Assembly (NCBI GenBank): GCA_031260045.1
Contig: JAIRKO010000025.1
Span: 1-39,612, forward strand
Length of the DNA: 39,612 nucleotides
Reading direction: 5' to 3'
Source of the DNA: Dysgonamonadaceae bacterium
Lineage (GTDB): Bacteria > Bacteroidota > Bacteroidia > Bacteroidales > Azobacteroidaceae
The position numbers and the translations under genes are program-made. Positions 1 through 7,923 of this stretch are shown here, one piece after another. Within the stretch, counting starts at the first letter, position 1; the number at the start of each line of letters is the position of its first letter. The notes below the pieces were generated by a model. The model ran no database searches, was not told the DNA's origin, and saw nothing but the letters and a program-made list of their open reading frames with translations.

Positions 1-362
1 CAAAGGTGGATAACTAATCCTAACAGAATAATTATCCCCAAAACATACATGTTTTTCGCCGCCCATTCGGTTCGCGTCCGGTTGGACAATCGATACTTGT
101 CCGCCCCTCGCGCTTTCAAGTTTTGCAGCGTCAAAATCGTGGCATAAATGAAATGCACAACCATGCCGGCTGCCAATACAAGCGTTCCCACGATGGCGTA
201 CCAGTTAGCGCCCAACAGTTCGCAAATCGTGTCGTACGCTTCTTCCGAGAAAAGCAACGCCAGATTCATTGACATGTGAAACAGCAAAAACAAAATAAGG
301 AAGATACCCGATATACTCATGATAAACTTCCTTCCAACAGATGAATTAAATAGCCAATACAT
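1..362 (-). CDS. sdhC: Succinate dehydrogenase/fumarate reductase cytochrome b subunit, 5' part (partial)
   Basis: Reading the minus strand from an ATG at 362 gives an uninterrupted frame of about 120 residues that runs off the left edge. It begins MYWLFNSSVGRKFIMSISG and contains hydrophobic helices with histidines (in the helix-I segment FLLFHMSMN and later MVVHFIYA), which are candidate haem ligands. The order of motifs (SSVGRK, LGANWYAIVGT, LTLQN) matches the single-gene cytochrome b membrane anchor of Bacteroidota succinate:quinone / fumarate reductases, which passes electrons between the quinone pool and the FeS subunit in the inner membrane. The flavoprotein and iron-sulfur genes would be expected beyond position 1. 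A good Bacteroides-type promoter lies about 40 bp upstream. The family call is from recognised sequence; whether it works mainly as reductase or dehydrogenase cannot be told. Confidence 0.85.
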   Translation of the reverse strand, partial: MYWLFNSSVGRKFIMSISGIFLILFLLFHMSMNLALLFSEEAYDTICELLGANWYAIVGTLVLAAGMVVHFIYATILTLQNLKARGADKYRLSNRTRTEWAAKNMYVLGIIILLGLVIHL

Positions 363-407
363 AAATTTATTTTAATTTTATAATGGTGATCGGAATATTT
401 GAGGGGG

Positions 408-439
408 CAAATTTACCTAAAAAATACTCCATATGCAAA
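408..439 (-). promoter_or_regulatory. Bacteroides-type promoter for sdhC
   Basis: On the minus strand TAAATTTG (415..408) matches the -7 consensus TAnnTTTG, and TTTG (439..436) lies 20 bp upstream as the -33 element. The implied start is about 40 nt before the sdhC ATG. Confidence 0.6.
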
Positions 440-478
440 GAATTAAGATAAAAAGGTATCTAATTGAAAGATTTCATG

Positions 479-486
479 TAAATTTG
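479..486 (+). promoter_or_regulatory. Probable -7 element for tamL
   Basis: TAAATTTG matches TAnnTTTG and would give a leader of about 70 nt before tamL. No convincing -33 TTTG is seen at the right spacing, so support is only the -7 box and its divergent position relative to the sdhC promoter. Confidence 0.4.
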
Positions 487-561
487 CCATACAAAATCAA
501 CTGTGTACCGATAACTATAATATGAATATTTACTTAATAAATTATTGAACACCCCGATCGA

Positions 562-2847
562 ATGAAGTATTTTTATAAGAAATATTTACCGTTTTTAATC
601 ATACTGTTCCTATATTCATGCAGCGCAACCAAATTCGTTCCCAACGGGGAATACCTTCTGGACAAAGTCAAAATAGAATCGGACGTTCCGGGCTATAAAA
701 CCGCCGAACTGAAACCCTATATCAGGCAACAGCCCAATTATAAAATGTTCGGACTGAACAAAACAAAGTTCCAGATTTATAATTTGGCGGGAAAAGACGG
801 TTCAAAGCGGATAAACCGGATTGTTCAAAGTTTGGGCGAACCGCCGGTTATTTTCGATTCGACGCTGGTTGATAAAACGACTTCCGAATTAAAAAAACTG
901 TTTGTTAACAAGGGCTACCTGAATGCTGCTGTGTCGTCGGAAGTTAGTTTGAAGAACAAAAAAGCCGGCGTAACCTACCGGATACGAGGCAATGAGCCTT
1001 ACCGGATAAGGAATTATTCGCAGAACATTGCAGACAAAGCGATTGAAAAAGAACTAACGGCGCGCACTCCTCTAATAAAAGAAGGTATGCTCTTCGACCG
1101 CGACATCTTGAATCTGGAGCGAGTGCGAATTTCCGATTTTCTCCGCAATCGCGGCTATTACGCTTTCAACAAGGATTTTATTTCTTATGAAGCCGACAGC
1201 GCTTCAAACGGTTTTTCCGTCGATTTGAAGTTGAATTTGGGGCTTTTCCGTAAACTTTCGGACGATGGAAAAGAGATGGAAATTCCGCACCGGAAGTATT
1301 ATTTCGACAAAATTTACCTGTATCCGGATTTCGATCCGCTGAAATTGACCGATACGGATGAGTATGTCCCTTCCGACTCGTTTTCCGTAAACGACTACAC
1401 GATTTATTACCAAGGGAAGAAACCTTCAATTAAAGTGAAAACCCTTTTGGATAACTGCTTTATGGTTCCCAAAAGCGCCTATTCCCAGTTGCTGGAAGAA
1501 GAAACCTATTCCGCGTTCTCGGCTTTGAACGCCCTCAATAACGTTCAAATTCATTTCGATGAATACCTGCGCAACGACACCGGTTTGCTGCATGTGGACA
1601 TCGTAACCGTACCCGCCAAAAAACTGACGGTAACCTACGCCATCGAAGGCACCAATACCTCCGGCAATTTGGGCACGGCTATGGCGGTCAATTTTACCCA
1701 CCGGAATCTTTTTCGGGGTTCCGAAACGTTTAATTTCAAAGTGCGGGGCGCGTACGAAACCATTAAAAATTTTAACGACCCCTACACGGAAATCGGCGGA
1801 GAGACTTCGATTCACATCCCCAAATTTGTCGTGCCGTTTGTCAAAAATATTACCCCAAAATTTCTACGTGCTTCGACGGAGTTTTCTTTGAGTTACAACA
1901 ACCAAGACCGCCCCGAATACAGCCGGACTTTGCTTTCGGGCGGCATCCAATATACATGGCGGAAAGAGGAACGTTTTGCGGCAAGGCATCAATTTGATTT
2001 GCTGGATATTGATTATGTGTATCTGCCGAAAACGGATTCGACTTTCATGAATCGTTTGCCGCCCGGCGCCAAGTATTTCGGATACGTCAACCAGTTTATT
2101 GTCAGTTCCGGTTATTCCTATACGAAAACGACTTTCGACCCGATGCAGGCGCGACGGAATGCCTATTCTTTCCGCGCTTCTTTCGAGTCGGCGGGGAATT
2201 TGCTGTATTTACTGAACCAAATAAGGGATGTGAAGAAAGATGCACGCGGCTCGTATCAGTTGCTCAACTCGCTTTTCGCTCAATTTGTGAAAGGCGACGT
2301 GAATTACGCGCGAACGATTGTGCTTGACAAACAAAACTCAATTGCTTGGCGAATAGGCGGCGGCATCGGGATTCCTTACGGCAATACCGAGATGTTGCCT
2401 TTTGAAAAGCGATACTATTCGGGCGGGGCGAATAGCGTGCGGGCATGGTCGGTGCGGGAGTTGGGACCGGGACGCTACCGGCGGGTCGATTCGACCACCC
2501 TTTTCAATCAAACGGGCGACATCAAGATGGATTTTAACATTGAGTACCGCAGCCGGTTTTTCTGGAAGCTGGAAGCGGCGGCATTTATCGACGCAGGTAA
2601 TATTTGGACGATAAGAAATTATGAAGGTCAGGAAAACGGGACTTTCAGGTTTCGCACCTTTTATAAAGAGATAGCCATCGGATACGGACTTGGGTTGCGG
2701 CTGGTGATGAACTACTTTCTGGTTCGTTTCGACTGCGGCTGGAAAGCCTACGACCCGTCGCTGCAAGGCAGAAACGCTTGGGTGATTAAAAGCCCTAATT
2801 TCAGGAACAATTGGGCTTGGCATATCGCTGTCGGGTATCCGTTCTGA
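562..2847 (+). CDS. tamL: TamL-type BamA/TamA-family outer membrane lipoprotein
   Basis: A 761-aa outer membrane protein. The N-terminus is a lipoprotein signal with lipobox LYSC (Cys20). It is followed by POTRA-like periplasmic repeats to about residue 340 and then an Omp85-type 16-strand barrel region; the stretch RYYSGGANSVRAWSVRELGPG near residue 620 is the typical conserved part of the surface-antigen (D15) domain. The protein ends in an aromatic residue (GYPF), as expected of a barrel substrate. Bacteroidota carry a lipidated TamA-like protein, TamL, that works with TamB in envelope assembly; the lipobox plus D15 barrel fit this rather than BamA. No tamB is nearby. It converges with aroE, with 12 bp between the stop codons and no clear terminator hairpin. 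Confidence 0.85.
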   Translation: MKYFYKKYLPFLIILFLYSCSATKFVPNGEYLLDKVKIESDVPGYKTAELKPYIRQQPNYKMFGLNKTKFQIYNLAGKDGSKRINRIVQSLGEPPVIFDSTLVDKTTSELKKLFVNKGYLNAAVSSEVSLKNKKAGVTYRIRGNEPYRIRNYSQNIADKAIEKELTARTPLIKEGMLFDRDILNLERVRISDFLRNRGYYAFNKDFISYEADSASNGFSVDLKLNLGLFRKLSDDGKEMEIPHRKYYFDKIYLYPDFDPLKLTDTDEYVPSDSFSVNDYTIYYQGKKPSIKVKTLLDNCFMVPKSAYSQLLEEETYSAFSALNALNNVQIHFDEYLRNDTGLLHVDIVTVPAKKLTVTYAIEGTNTSGNLGTAMAVNFTHRNLFRGSETFNFKVRGAYETIKNFNDPYTEIGGETSIHIPKFVVPFVKNITPKFLRASTEFSLSYNNQDRPEYSRTLLSGGIQYTWRKEERFAARHQFDLLDIDYVYLPKTDSTFMNRLPPGAKYFGYVNQFIVSSGYSYTKTTFDPMQARRNAYSFRASFESAGNLLYLLNQIRDVKKDARGSYQLLNSLFAQFVKGDVNYARTIVLDKQNSIAWRIGGGIGIPYGNTEMLPFEKRYYSGGANSVRAWSVRELGPGRYRRVDSTTLFNQTGDIKMDFNIEYRSRFFWKLEAAAFIDAGNIWTIRNYEGQENGTFRFRTFYKEIAIGYGLGLRLVMNYFLVRFDCGWKAYDPSLQGRNAWVIKSPNFRNNWAWHIAVGYPF

Positions 2848-2859
2848 CCGCCGCTATGA

Positions 2860-3606
2860 CTACCGTTTCCAAAAATCCCAACTCGCAAAAGCCTGAAGCA
2901 AAAGCATCTCCAACCCGTTCTTGACGGCTGCCTGCCGCTCCTTGCCGCGCTTCATAAAAAGCGTTTCGTTGGGATTGTAGAGCAAATCATACAGCAAATG
3001 TTTCGGAGTGAGCAGATGATAGGGTATCGCGGGGCAATCGTCCACGTGTGGCCACATCCCGACGGGCGTACAGTTTACGATTACCGTGTTTTCCCGCATA
3101 ATTTCTTCGTCCAGTTCGGAATAAGTCAACACGTTTTCGGATGTTTTGGTGCGCGAAACATAAGCGCCGGCAATTCCCAACTGCCGCAGCCCGTAGTAAA
3201 CCGCTTTTGCCGACCCGCCGGAGCCTAAAATCAAAGCCTGCCTGTGGCTTTCCCGCAACAACGGCTCAATGGAATTTTTGAACCCGATAATGTCGGAATT
3301 ATAGCCGGTCAGCAGGGTTTTTCCCTTCTTTTCCCGCTCTATTTTGACGACATTCGCTGCGCCGATCAGTTGCACGTCCTCGCTCAACCGGTCTAAATAG
3401 GGAATTACCTGTTCCTTGTATGGAATCGTAACATTTAGCCCCTTCAACAGCGTATCGTTTTTTATAATCGTCTTCAATTCCTCAATCGCGGGGATTTCAA
3501 AATTAAGATACTCGGCGTCGATGTGCTCTGCCGCAAATTTGTCGTTAAAAAAACTCTTTGAAAAGGAATGTTTTAGCGGGTTTCCTATTAATCCGTATCT
3601 GTCCAT
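2860..3606 (-). CDS. aroE: Shikimate dehydrogenase (NADP+)
   Basis: A 248-aa protein that reduces 3-dehydroshikimate to shikimate in aromatic amino acid synthesis. The N-terminal substrate domain shows YGLIGNPLKHSFSK and NVTIPYKE with the catalytic lysine at K64; N103 and D105 (GYNSD) are the usual substrate contacts. The NADP-binding loop GSGGSAKAV is at about 128-136, followed by NCTPVGMWP. Length is slightly short of the usual 260-280 aa but all motifs are present. The ATG is one base past the purC stop codon, so the two genes are almost certainly co-transcribed from the purC promoter. Confidence 0.95.
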   Translation of the reverse strand: MDRYGLIGNPLKHSFSKSFFNDKFAAEHIDAEYLNFEIPAIEELKTIIKNDTLLKGLNVTIPYKEQVIPYLDRLSEDVQLIGAANVVKIEREKKGKTLLTGYNSDIIGFKNSIEPLLRESHRQALILGSGGSAKAVYYGLRQLGIAGAYVSRTKTSENVLTYSELDEEIMRENTVIVNCTPVGMWPHVDDCPAIPYHLLTPKHLLYDLLYNPNETLFMKRGKERQAAVKNGLEMLLLQAFASWDFWKR

Positions 3607-3607
3607 A

Positions 3608-4558
3608 TTATTTTAAGTAAATAGTCAAATATTTATCCACATTTCTTTCAATTCTTTCAGATACCCTGCTAATATCGGACTTCACAAATGCCTCGCCCGT
3701 AATTTTTTCGTAAAGTTCAATATAACGTTGCGAAACGCTTTCGCAAAATGCGGGGGTCATTTCGGGCGGCTGCTGCCCTTCCTTTCCCTGAAATCCGTTT
3801 TCCATCAGCCATTGGCGAACAAATTCTTTGGAAAGTTGTTTTTGTTCTTCGCCTTTTTCAAACCGTTCCCGATAACCTTCCGCGTAGAAATAACGGGAAG
3901 AATCGGGCGTATGAATTTCGTCGATAAGGTAAATTTTACCGTCTTTCTTGCCAAATTCGTATTTCGTATCCACCAAAATAAGACCTTTTCGGGCGGCTGT
4001 TTCTGCGCCCCGCCGGAACAACGCTTGCGTGTAATGTTCCAACTGTTCGTATTCCGCGCGGCTCGCCAAACCGCCGGCTATAATCTCTTCCCGCGAAATA
4101 TTTTCGTCGTGTCCGGCATCGGCTTTGGTTGTAGGCGTGATGATGGGCGCGGGGAACGGTTCATTTTCCTGCATCCCGTCGGGCAGGGCGATTCCGCAAA
4201 TTTTCCGCGCTCCGGCTTTGTATTCCCGCCAAGCGCTACCGGTGAGGTAGCCGCGAATCACCATTTCCACCCGAAACGGTTCGCAACGCAGCCCGACGGT
4301 TGCCATCGGGTCGGGCGAAGCCTGTTTCCAGTTAGCTACAATATCGGATGTTTCGTCCAAGAATTTCGCCGCAATTTGGTTCAACACCTGCCCCTTGTAG
4401 GGGATTCCCTGCGGCAAAACGACGTCGAAAGCCGAAATCCGGTCGGTGGCAATCATCGCCATGCGGTCGCTTCCGATGTAATAGACGTCTCTTACTTTTC
4501 CGCGATACACTCCGGTTTGTCCCGGAAAATGATAATCGGTTTTTATTAGTGTATTCAT
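3608..4558 (-). CDS. purC: Phosphoribosylaminoimidazole-succinocarboxamide (SAICAR) synthase
   Basis: A 316-aa ATP-dependent ligase that joins aspartate to CAIR in purine biosynthesis. The N-terminal [12 protein letters not shown] loop is the nucleotide-binding beginning of the SAICAR synthetase fold. Later segments [29 protein letters not shown], and [26 protein letters not shown] (cut here only by its motifs: DTKYEFG and [10 protein letters not shown]) are family hallmarks. The length of about 315 aa is that of the longer PurC form common in Bacteroidota, as against about 237 aa in E. coli. It is the first gene of a purC-aroE unit. A candidate promoter lies about 180 bp upstream, beyond a repeat-containing leader. 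Confidence 0.95.
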   Translation of the reverse strand: MNTLIKTDYHFPGQTGVYRGKVRDVYYIGSDRMAMIATDRISAFDVVLPQGIPYKGQVLNQIAAKFLDETSDIVANWKQASPDPMATVGLRCEPFRVEMVIRGYLTGSAWREYKAGARKICGIALPDGMQENEPFPAPIITPTTKADAGHDENISREEIIAGGLASRAEYEQLEHYTQALFRRGAETAARKGLILVDTKYEFGKKDGKIYLIDEIHTPDSSRYFYAEGYRERFEKGEEQKQLSKEFVRQWLMENGFQGKEGQQPPEMTPAFCESVSQRYIELYEKITGEAFVKSDISRVSERIERNVDKYLTIYLK

Positions 4559-4564
4559 ATTTTT

Positions 4565-4640
4565 TAGTAACTGTTTTGAATTTTATATAAGTGTGTGTGG
4601 AAAAATAAATTAGTAATAATCAGTGCATTCATGGTAATTA
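4565..4640. repeat. Copy of an AACTGTTTTGAAT...GTGTGTG-AAAAATAAATTAG dispersed repeat
   Basis: This stretch aligns by eye with 7330..7410: both contain AACTGTTTTGAAT, then a short variable part, then GTGTGTG and AAAAATAAATTAGTAATAAT. Both copies lie just outside minus-strand genes. The origin is unknown; it may be the edge of a non-autonomous element. Confidence 0.5.
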
Positions 4641-4743
4641 AGAATGATAAAAGCCGCTAATACACGAATATAAATAGCGGTGAAGCGATCCGAAATAAAA
4701 TATAAATTCAAAATACTTTCTCACTATTTTTAAATTTCGGATG

Positions 4744-4751
4744 CAAATATA
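4744..4751 (-). promoter_or_regulatory. Candidate -7 element for the purC-aroE unit
   Basis: The minus strand reads TATATTTGCATCCG, matching TAnnTTTG. The surrounding bases (CGGATGCAAATATAA on the plus strand) are shared with the promoter cassettes at 7280 and 7895. The -33 box is weak. The start site would be about 180 nt upstream of purC. Confidence 0.4.
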
Positions 4752-4778
4752 ATGGAAAAAACAATAAACCATAATATT

Positions 4779-4844
4779 GTACGTAAAGGCGAAAGCGCGA
4801 AGTAATACGTTAATAAAACTTCGCGCTTCCGCGTTTTCGTGTAC
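4779..4844. repeat. Dispersed palindromic repeat family A, copy 1
   Basis: Imperfect palindrome bounded by GTAC at both ends, with inner arms GCGCGAAG and CTTCGCGC around TAATACGTTAATAAAA. The core and spacer closely match copy 4 at 15357..15419. It lies between the lipoprotein gene and purC. Confidence 0.65.
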
Positions 4845-4968
4845 AAATGCGTACCGTGTCTCTACTTGATTTCCAATTATCGAGCGTTTTTTTCTTCCGT
4901 ACTTATTTGTGCCTGTATATTTAATCCAAACAGGACAAAGCACATACATATAATTAAATTACATTTTT

Positions 4969-5439
4969 TCATTCTTTCACTTGTTTAAATTGTAAATGAT
5001 AACGAACATTATCCTGCGTATAAGCAAATAGCAATACATCTTCTTTAAAAAAGCATTCATCTACTAAATGTAAAATATTTGAAAAATAAATACAGTCGTC
5101 CGTTACTTCAGATATTTCCGTCATACAACCAAGATAACTCCCATTTGTTCCTTTTATATTTACATAAATTAGATTTGTGCAGGAACGTCCCAAACCGGTA
5201 GTGTCGGTGTCGAATGTGAAAGAAAAACTTTCCCTTTCGTAGTGGCTGCCAATAGGTTCAATAGGTGGTCGAGGTTCTAACGTTTTCAATTCGCCTGTCG
5301 CGAAGTTGTGTATGTCAGCCAGTTTCCATTTGGTTCCCGTCAGTTTTATTTCGTTGTTCAACTCCAGCGCATCTTTTTCGGAACAAGCCATGCCCATACT
5401 CAGGGCAAGCAGTGCAAATATAAATTTTAATGTTTTCAT
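4969..5439 (-). CDS. Small surface lipoprotein of unknown function
   Basis: A 156-aa protein with a lipoprotein signal peptide and lipobox GMAC (Cys19). The acidic SEKDALE directly after the cysteine resembles the Bacteroidota lipoprotein export signal, so surface exposure is plausible. The mature part starts with LTGTKWKL, a beginning seen in small META/lipocalin-like Bacteroidota lipoproteins; it contains four further cysteines (in SCTN, GCMTE, DDCIY and DECF) that could form disulfides. No enzymatic motif is visible and I do not assign a family. Upstream is the 21-bp tandem repeat array, which would lie in or just above its promoter. The following 400 bp hold only repeats and the purC promoter. 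Confidence 0.7.
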   Translation of the reverse strand: MKTLKFIFALLALSMGMACSEKDALELNNEIKLTGTKWKLADIHNFATGELKTLEPRPPIEPIGSHYERESFSFTFDTDTTGLGRSCTNLIYVNIKGTNGSYLGCMTEISEVTDDCIYFSNILHLVDECFFKEDVLLFAYTQDNVRYHLQFKQVKE

Positions 5440-5525
5440 TTTCTTTGATTATTAAAAGGTTATTGCTATTGAATATAAAATCAACAAGTGCAAAAAGCAA
5501 AAAAATGCTTCGGATTTTGTTTTTA

Positions 5526-5800
5526 TCTCTCACGAGTTTTTTTCAAATTCTCGCGATTATTTTTTTATCTCTCACGATTTCATTTCAAACTCTCGCGATT
5601 ATTTTTTTTTCTCTCGTGATTTCATTTCAAATTCTCACGATTATTTTTTTTTCTCTCGTGATTTTTTTTCAAACGCTTGCGATTTTATTTTTTTCTCTCA
5701 TGATTTCATTTTAAAATCTCACGAGTTTTTTTCAAATTCGGAAGCGTTTTTTTTGTTTTTCTCACAAATTTGTTTTAAAATCTCAAGAGTTTTTTGTAAA
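5526..5800. repeat. Tandem array of 21-bp units (42-bp higher-order period)
   Basis: The core CTCTC(A/G)(C/T)GAT recurs at 5569, 5611, 5653 and 5695, exactly 42 bp apart, with an earlier copy at 5527. A half-period core (CTCGCGAT / CTCACGAT) falls between them, so the basic unit is 21 bp. T-runs separate the cores. The last units (to about 5800) are degenerate, with TCTCACGAG and TCTCAAGAG. The array lies directly upstream of the minus-strand lipoprotein gene at 4969..5439 and downstream of the S74/T9SS gene. Confidence 0.8.
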
Positions 5801-5810
5801 ACGTGAGCAA

Positions 5811-5868
5811 AAAACGCGAAGAGGCGAAATTTTTTTTAAGTGTTATTTTGCGTCTTCGCGTATAAATT
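5811..5868. repeat. Dispersed palindromic repeat family A, copy 2
   Basis: Arms ACGCGAAGAGGCGAAAT and ATTTTGCGTCTTCGCGT pair across a T-rich loop. It sits 30 bp past the 3' end of the minus-strand gene at 5900..7231, where a hairpin could also serve as a terminator. Confidence 0.65.
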
Positions 5869-5899
5869 TTCTACTTGATTAAATGAACCTTATCTCACT

Positions 5900-7231
5900 T
5901 TATTTCGTCAAAATCATTTTTTTCGTATCAATCAGGCTATTGCCAACATAGAGAGAATAATAATAAATGTCCGCCGAGAGTGCGCCGCTTTCTATCGTAA
6001 CGCTTTCCGTTCCCGCTTGGAGCGGTATTTGCCGAACAATTGCTCCTGCGGTGTTGTTGATTACCAACTGCGCCGATTTTCCGTTTTGCGGCAGAGTATA
6101 ACGAATAACCGTAGATTGATTGAACGGGTTGGGGCTGTTTTGTTGCAGGGATGCGCCTTTGCTTGCTGCCTCCTGCAATCCGGTTGTGTATGCGCTTTTC
6201 AGCGCGGGCGCATCTTCTTTTTCCAGTAAACTGTAAACCAAAGCCTGCAGGCGTTCGTTTTGCTCGCTGAGTTCCTGCACAGCTTTCACCAAAGGCACCA
6301 CAAATTCCGCATACCGTAATCCGTAAACACCAATGCCGTCCACATCCACGCCGCTGAAATCGTAACCGATACTTTTGGCTACCTCTTCCACATCTTGCGC
6401 GAGAAAACCGGTTTGTACTATTTTTTCTGTCGCTTCCCTTGCTTCTTTTTCTGCATCCGTCAATTCTTGAGATGCTCCATCCCTGCTTGGTTTTTCGCCA
6501 ATATTCCGCAGTTTGTCTATAGCGTCTAAATCAATGTTGTAAGTAACAGGTTGCAGGCGATTGATAAAATCAAGTCCCGGCACATCATCACGGATATTTT
6601 TCTTCACTCGTTTATCCGATAGAAAAGTAGTCCATGCAACACAACCGCCGATGCTGGTAATGTTGTTGTTGCCGATTCTTGCCTCATTACTGGCGGTGGC
6701 TGTTGCTTGATAGCCAATAGCTATAATATTATTTAAATTGGTAGTACTGGCTTTTGCTTTAGCACCAATAGCAGTATTATTATTGCCTGTTACATTGTTG
6801 TAAAGCGACAGATCACCATATGCAGTATTGTTGTTGCCTGTTGTATTGCTGAGAAGTGACCAACTGCCAAAAGCTGCATTTTCGTAGCCCGTCGTATTGT
6901 ATCTAAGTGCACGATCTCCGATGGCGGTATTATAATCACCTGTTGGATTGGAGGAAAGAGATCTATATCCAAACGATACATTAGTCTGTTCCGCATTACC
7001 CGTATTTCCGGCTAAATCGCTACCGTTCACCTTAAACATAATAGGGACGTCTGACGTCCAAGCAATAATATTAGCAGTGCTGCCCAACAAATTAATATCT
7101 CCGGCAACATCCAATGTGTATCCGGGAGTTGTCGTTTCTACTCCCACATTTCCTGCCGAAGTAACATGAAGTTGCGCCGACACATTCGCTATAAAAGCGA
7201 GTAATATAACTGGTAAAAAAATTCTTTTCAT
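5900..7231 (-). CDS. Secreted YadA-like head / S74 chaperone protein with T9SS sorting domain
   Basis: A 443-aa protein. Residues 1-19 are a signal peptide. Residues 95-160 hold four 17-residue repeats of the form N-x-T-G-x-x-N-x-A-x-G (starting at 95, 112, 129 and 146), like the stacked beta-roll heads of trimeric adhesins. Residues about 202-335 form a peptidase S74 / intramolecular chaperone domain: it begins at LSDKRVKKNI (Ser205), then GFLAQDVEEVA, and ends in a coiled-coil segment LVKAVQELSEQNERLQALV. Residues 361-443 are a T9SS type A sorting domain (NSPNPFNQSTVIRY, then SADIYYYSLYVGNSLIDTKKMILTK by its closing IDTKKMILTK). Export across the outer membrane by T9SS is therefore likely. 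It probably forms a trimer; the ligand is unknown. It has its own promoter at 7280..7309. Confidence 0.85.
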   Translation of the reverse strand: MKRIFLPVILLAFIANVSAQLHVTSAGNVGVETTTPGYTLDVAGDINLLGSTANIIAWTSDVPIMFKVNGSDLAGNTGNAEQTNVSFGYRSLSSNPTGDYNTAIGDRALRYNTTGYENAAFGSWSLLSNTTGNNNTAYGDLSLYNNVTGNNNTAIGAKAKASTTNLNNIIAIGYQATATASNEARIGNNNITSIGGCVAWTTFLSDKRVKKNIRDDVPGLDFINRLQPVTYNIDLDAIDKLRNIGEKPSRDGASQELTDAEKEAREATEKIVQTGFLAQDVEEVAKSIGYDFSGVDVDGIGVYGLRYAEFVVPLVKAVQELSEQNERLQALVYSLLEKEDAPALKSAYTTGLQEAASKGASLQQNSPNPFNQSTVIRYTLPQNGKSAQLVINNTAGAIVRQIPLQAGTESVTIESGALSADIYYYSLYVGNSLIDTKKMILTK

Positions 7232-7279
7232 AAATATAAATTATTAGACGTTAATAAAACATTTTTCTGATTTTGAGTG

Positions 7280-7309
7280 CAAATATAAAGTAAAAAAATA
7301 AAAAACCAA
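7280..7309 (-). promoter_or_regulatory. Promoter cassette of the S74/T9SS gene
   Basis: Minus strand: TATATTTG (7287..7280) as -7 and TTGG (7309..7306) as -33, 18 bp apart. Start site about 40 nt before the ATG at 7231. About 50 bp around it is nearly identical to the promoter at 7895..7923. Confidence 0.65.
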
Positions 7310-7329
7310 TCTTTTTCACATAAAATCCT

Positions 7330-7410
7330 TTAAAAACTGTTTTGAATGTTACAATAAAGAAGGTGTGTGAAAAATAAATTAGTAATAATTCGTGTATTCG
7401 TGGCAACTAT
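7330..7410. repeat. Second copy of the AACTGTTTTGAAT...GTGTGTG repeat
   Basis: Aligns by eye with 4565..4640 (shared AACTGTTTTGAAT, GTGTGTG and AAAAATAAATTAGTAATAAT). It runs into the inverted repeat at 7396..7431. Confidence 0.5.
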
Positions 7411-7431
7411 TATTTTTTAGTTGCCACGAAT
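7396..7431. repeat. Perfect 14-bp inverted repeat (hairpin)
   Basis: ATTCGTGGCAACTA (7396..7409) and TAGTTGCCACGAAT (7418..7431) are exact reverse complements around an 8-nt T-rich loop. It lies downstream of the small-membrane-protein operon. No strong U-tract follows on either strand, so terminator function is only possible. Confidence 0.7.
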
Positions 7432-7546
7432 ATAAATGTTTTTAACTCTTAGTTCTTCCAAGCGTTTCATAATGCCTGCGCTTTCACCACAGCCATCGAA
7501 GTTTGCTAACAGAATAATCCGCAGGGTGATGTAACTCACCCCTAAA

Positions 7547-7672
7547 TTACTTGTCTTTATGCTGCGATTGCTTATTGTCCTCTTTAAGCGTTATTCCGTA
7601 CAATCCAACGCCAATTACAACCGCCAATATAAAAATTTGCGATATTAAATGAATGTCAAAATTTGTTTCCAT
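7547..7672 (-). CDS. Tiny membrane protein (41 aa), unknown function
   Basis: Minus strand ATG at 7672, TAA at 7549..7547. The protein starts METNFDIHLISQ, has one hydrophobic helix (IFILAVVIGVGLYGI) and a polar lysine-rich tail ending HKDK. The start lies 17 bp inside the 3' end of the upstream membrane-protein gene, which suggests translational coupling. The overlap, the clean transmembrane pattern and the shared promoter make a real gene likely despite its size. I recognise no family for this protein. Confidence 0.6.
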   Translation of the reverse strand: METNFDIHLISQIFILAVVIGVGLYGITLKEDNKQSQHKDK

Positions 7673-7841
7673 TTTCTTTTATTAAAAATAAACCTCCAAA
7701 AAGCGTGATTAAAATAATTATGCCGCCTACTAAATAAACGCCGTTAGCGTTTTCCCATTTTCCTACTAAATTAGATATAAAAAGCGCCGTAACCGCGTAT
7801 TTCGATATATCTAACAACCATTTCCCTAATTCTTTTTTCAT
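7656..7841 (-). CDS. DUF6722-like small membrane protein
   Basis: A 61-aa protein with an amphipathic N-terminus (KKELGKWLLDISKYAV) and two hydrophobic helices (TALFISNLVGKW and GVYLVGGIIILITLFGGLFLI), ending in a charged tail. This matches the small two-helix inner-membrane proteins annotated DUF6722 in Bacteroidota; function is not known to me. It is the first gene of a two-gene unit with the 41-aa protein at 7547..7672, and is driven by the promoter at 7895..7923. The two proteins may form a complex, judging only by their overlap. Confidence 0.75.
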   Translation of the reverse strand: MKKELGKWLLDISKYAVTALFISNLVGKWENANGVYLVGGIIILITLFGGLFLIKENGNKF

Positions 7842-7894
7842 AGTTAAAACTCCACTTTGGTTAGTTATCTTAAATTTTTTCTGATTTTCGGATG

Positions 7895-7923
7895 CAAATA
7901 TAAAGTAAAAAAATAAAAACCAA
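7895..7923 (-). promoter_or_regulatory. Promoter cassette of the small membrane-protein pair
   Basis: Minus strand TATATTTG (7902..7895) as -7 and TTGG (7923..7920) as -33, 17 bp apart; flanks duplicate those at 7263..7313. Start site about 45 nt before the ATG at 7841. Confidence 0.65.

Noticed and set aside
3728-4549. 273-codon plus-strand open frame over purC
   Set aside because: Antisense to the complete purC gene; Phe/Arg-rich composition typical of a reverse frame.
4638-4949. 103-codon minus-strand frame between the lipoprotein gene and purC
   Set aside because: It runs through the family A palindrome and the promoter-like box; the translation shows no family and the frame is probably fortuitous.
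5430-5714. 94-codon hydrophobic repeat frame (LSLTISF-QTLAIIF heptads) on the plus strand
   Set aside because: The open frame is a by-product of the 21-bp T-rich tandem array, which keeps any frame open; it also overlaps the lipoprotein start in antisense. Kept only as a repeat.
5526-5800. CRISPR array
   Set aside because: Units are contiguous 21-bp repeats with no unique spacers, and no cas gene is near.
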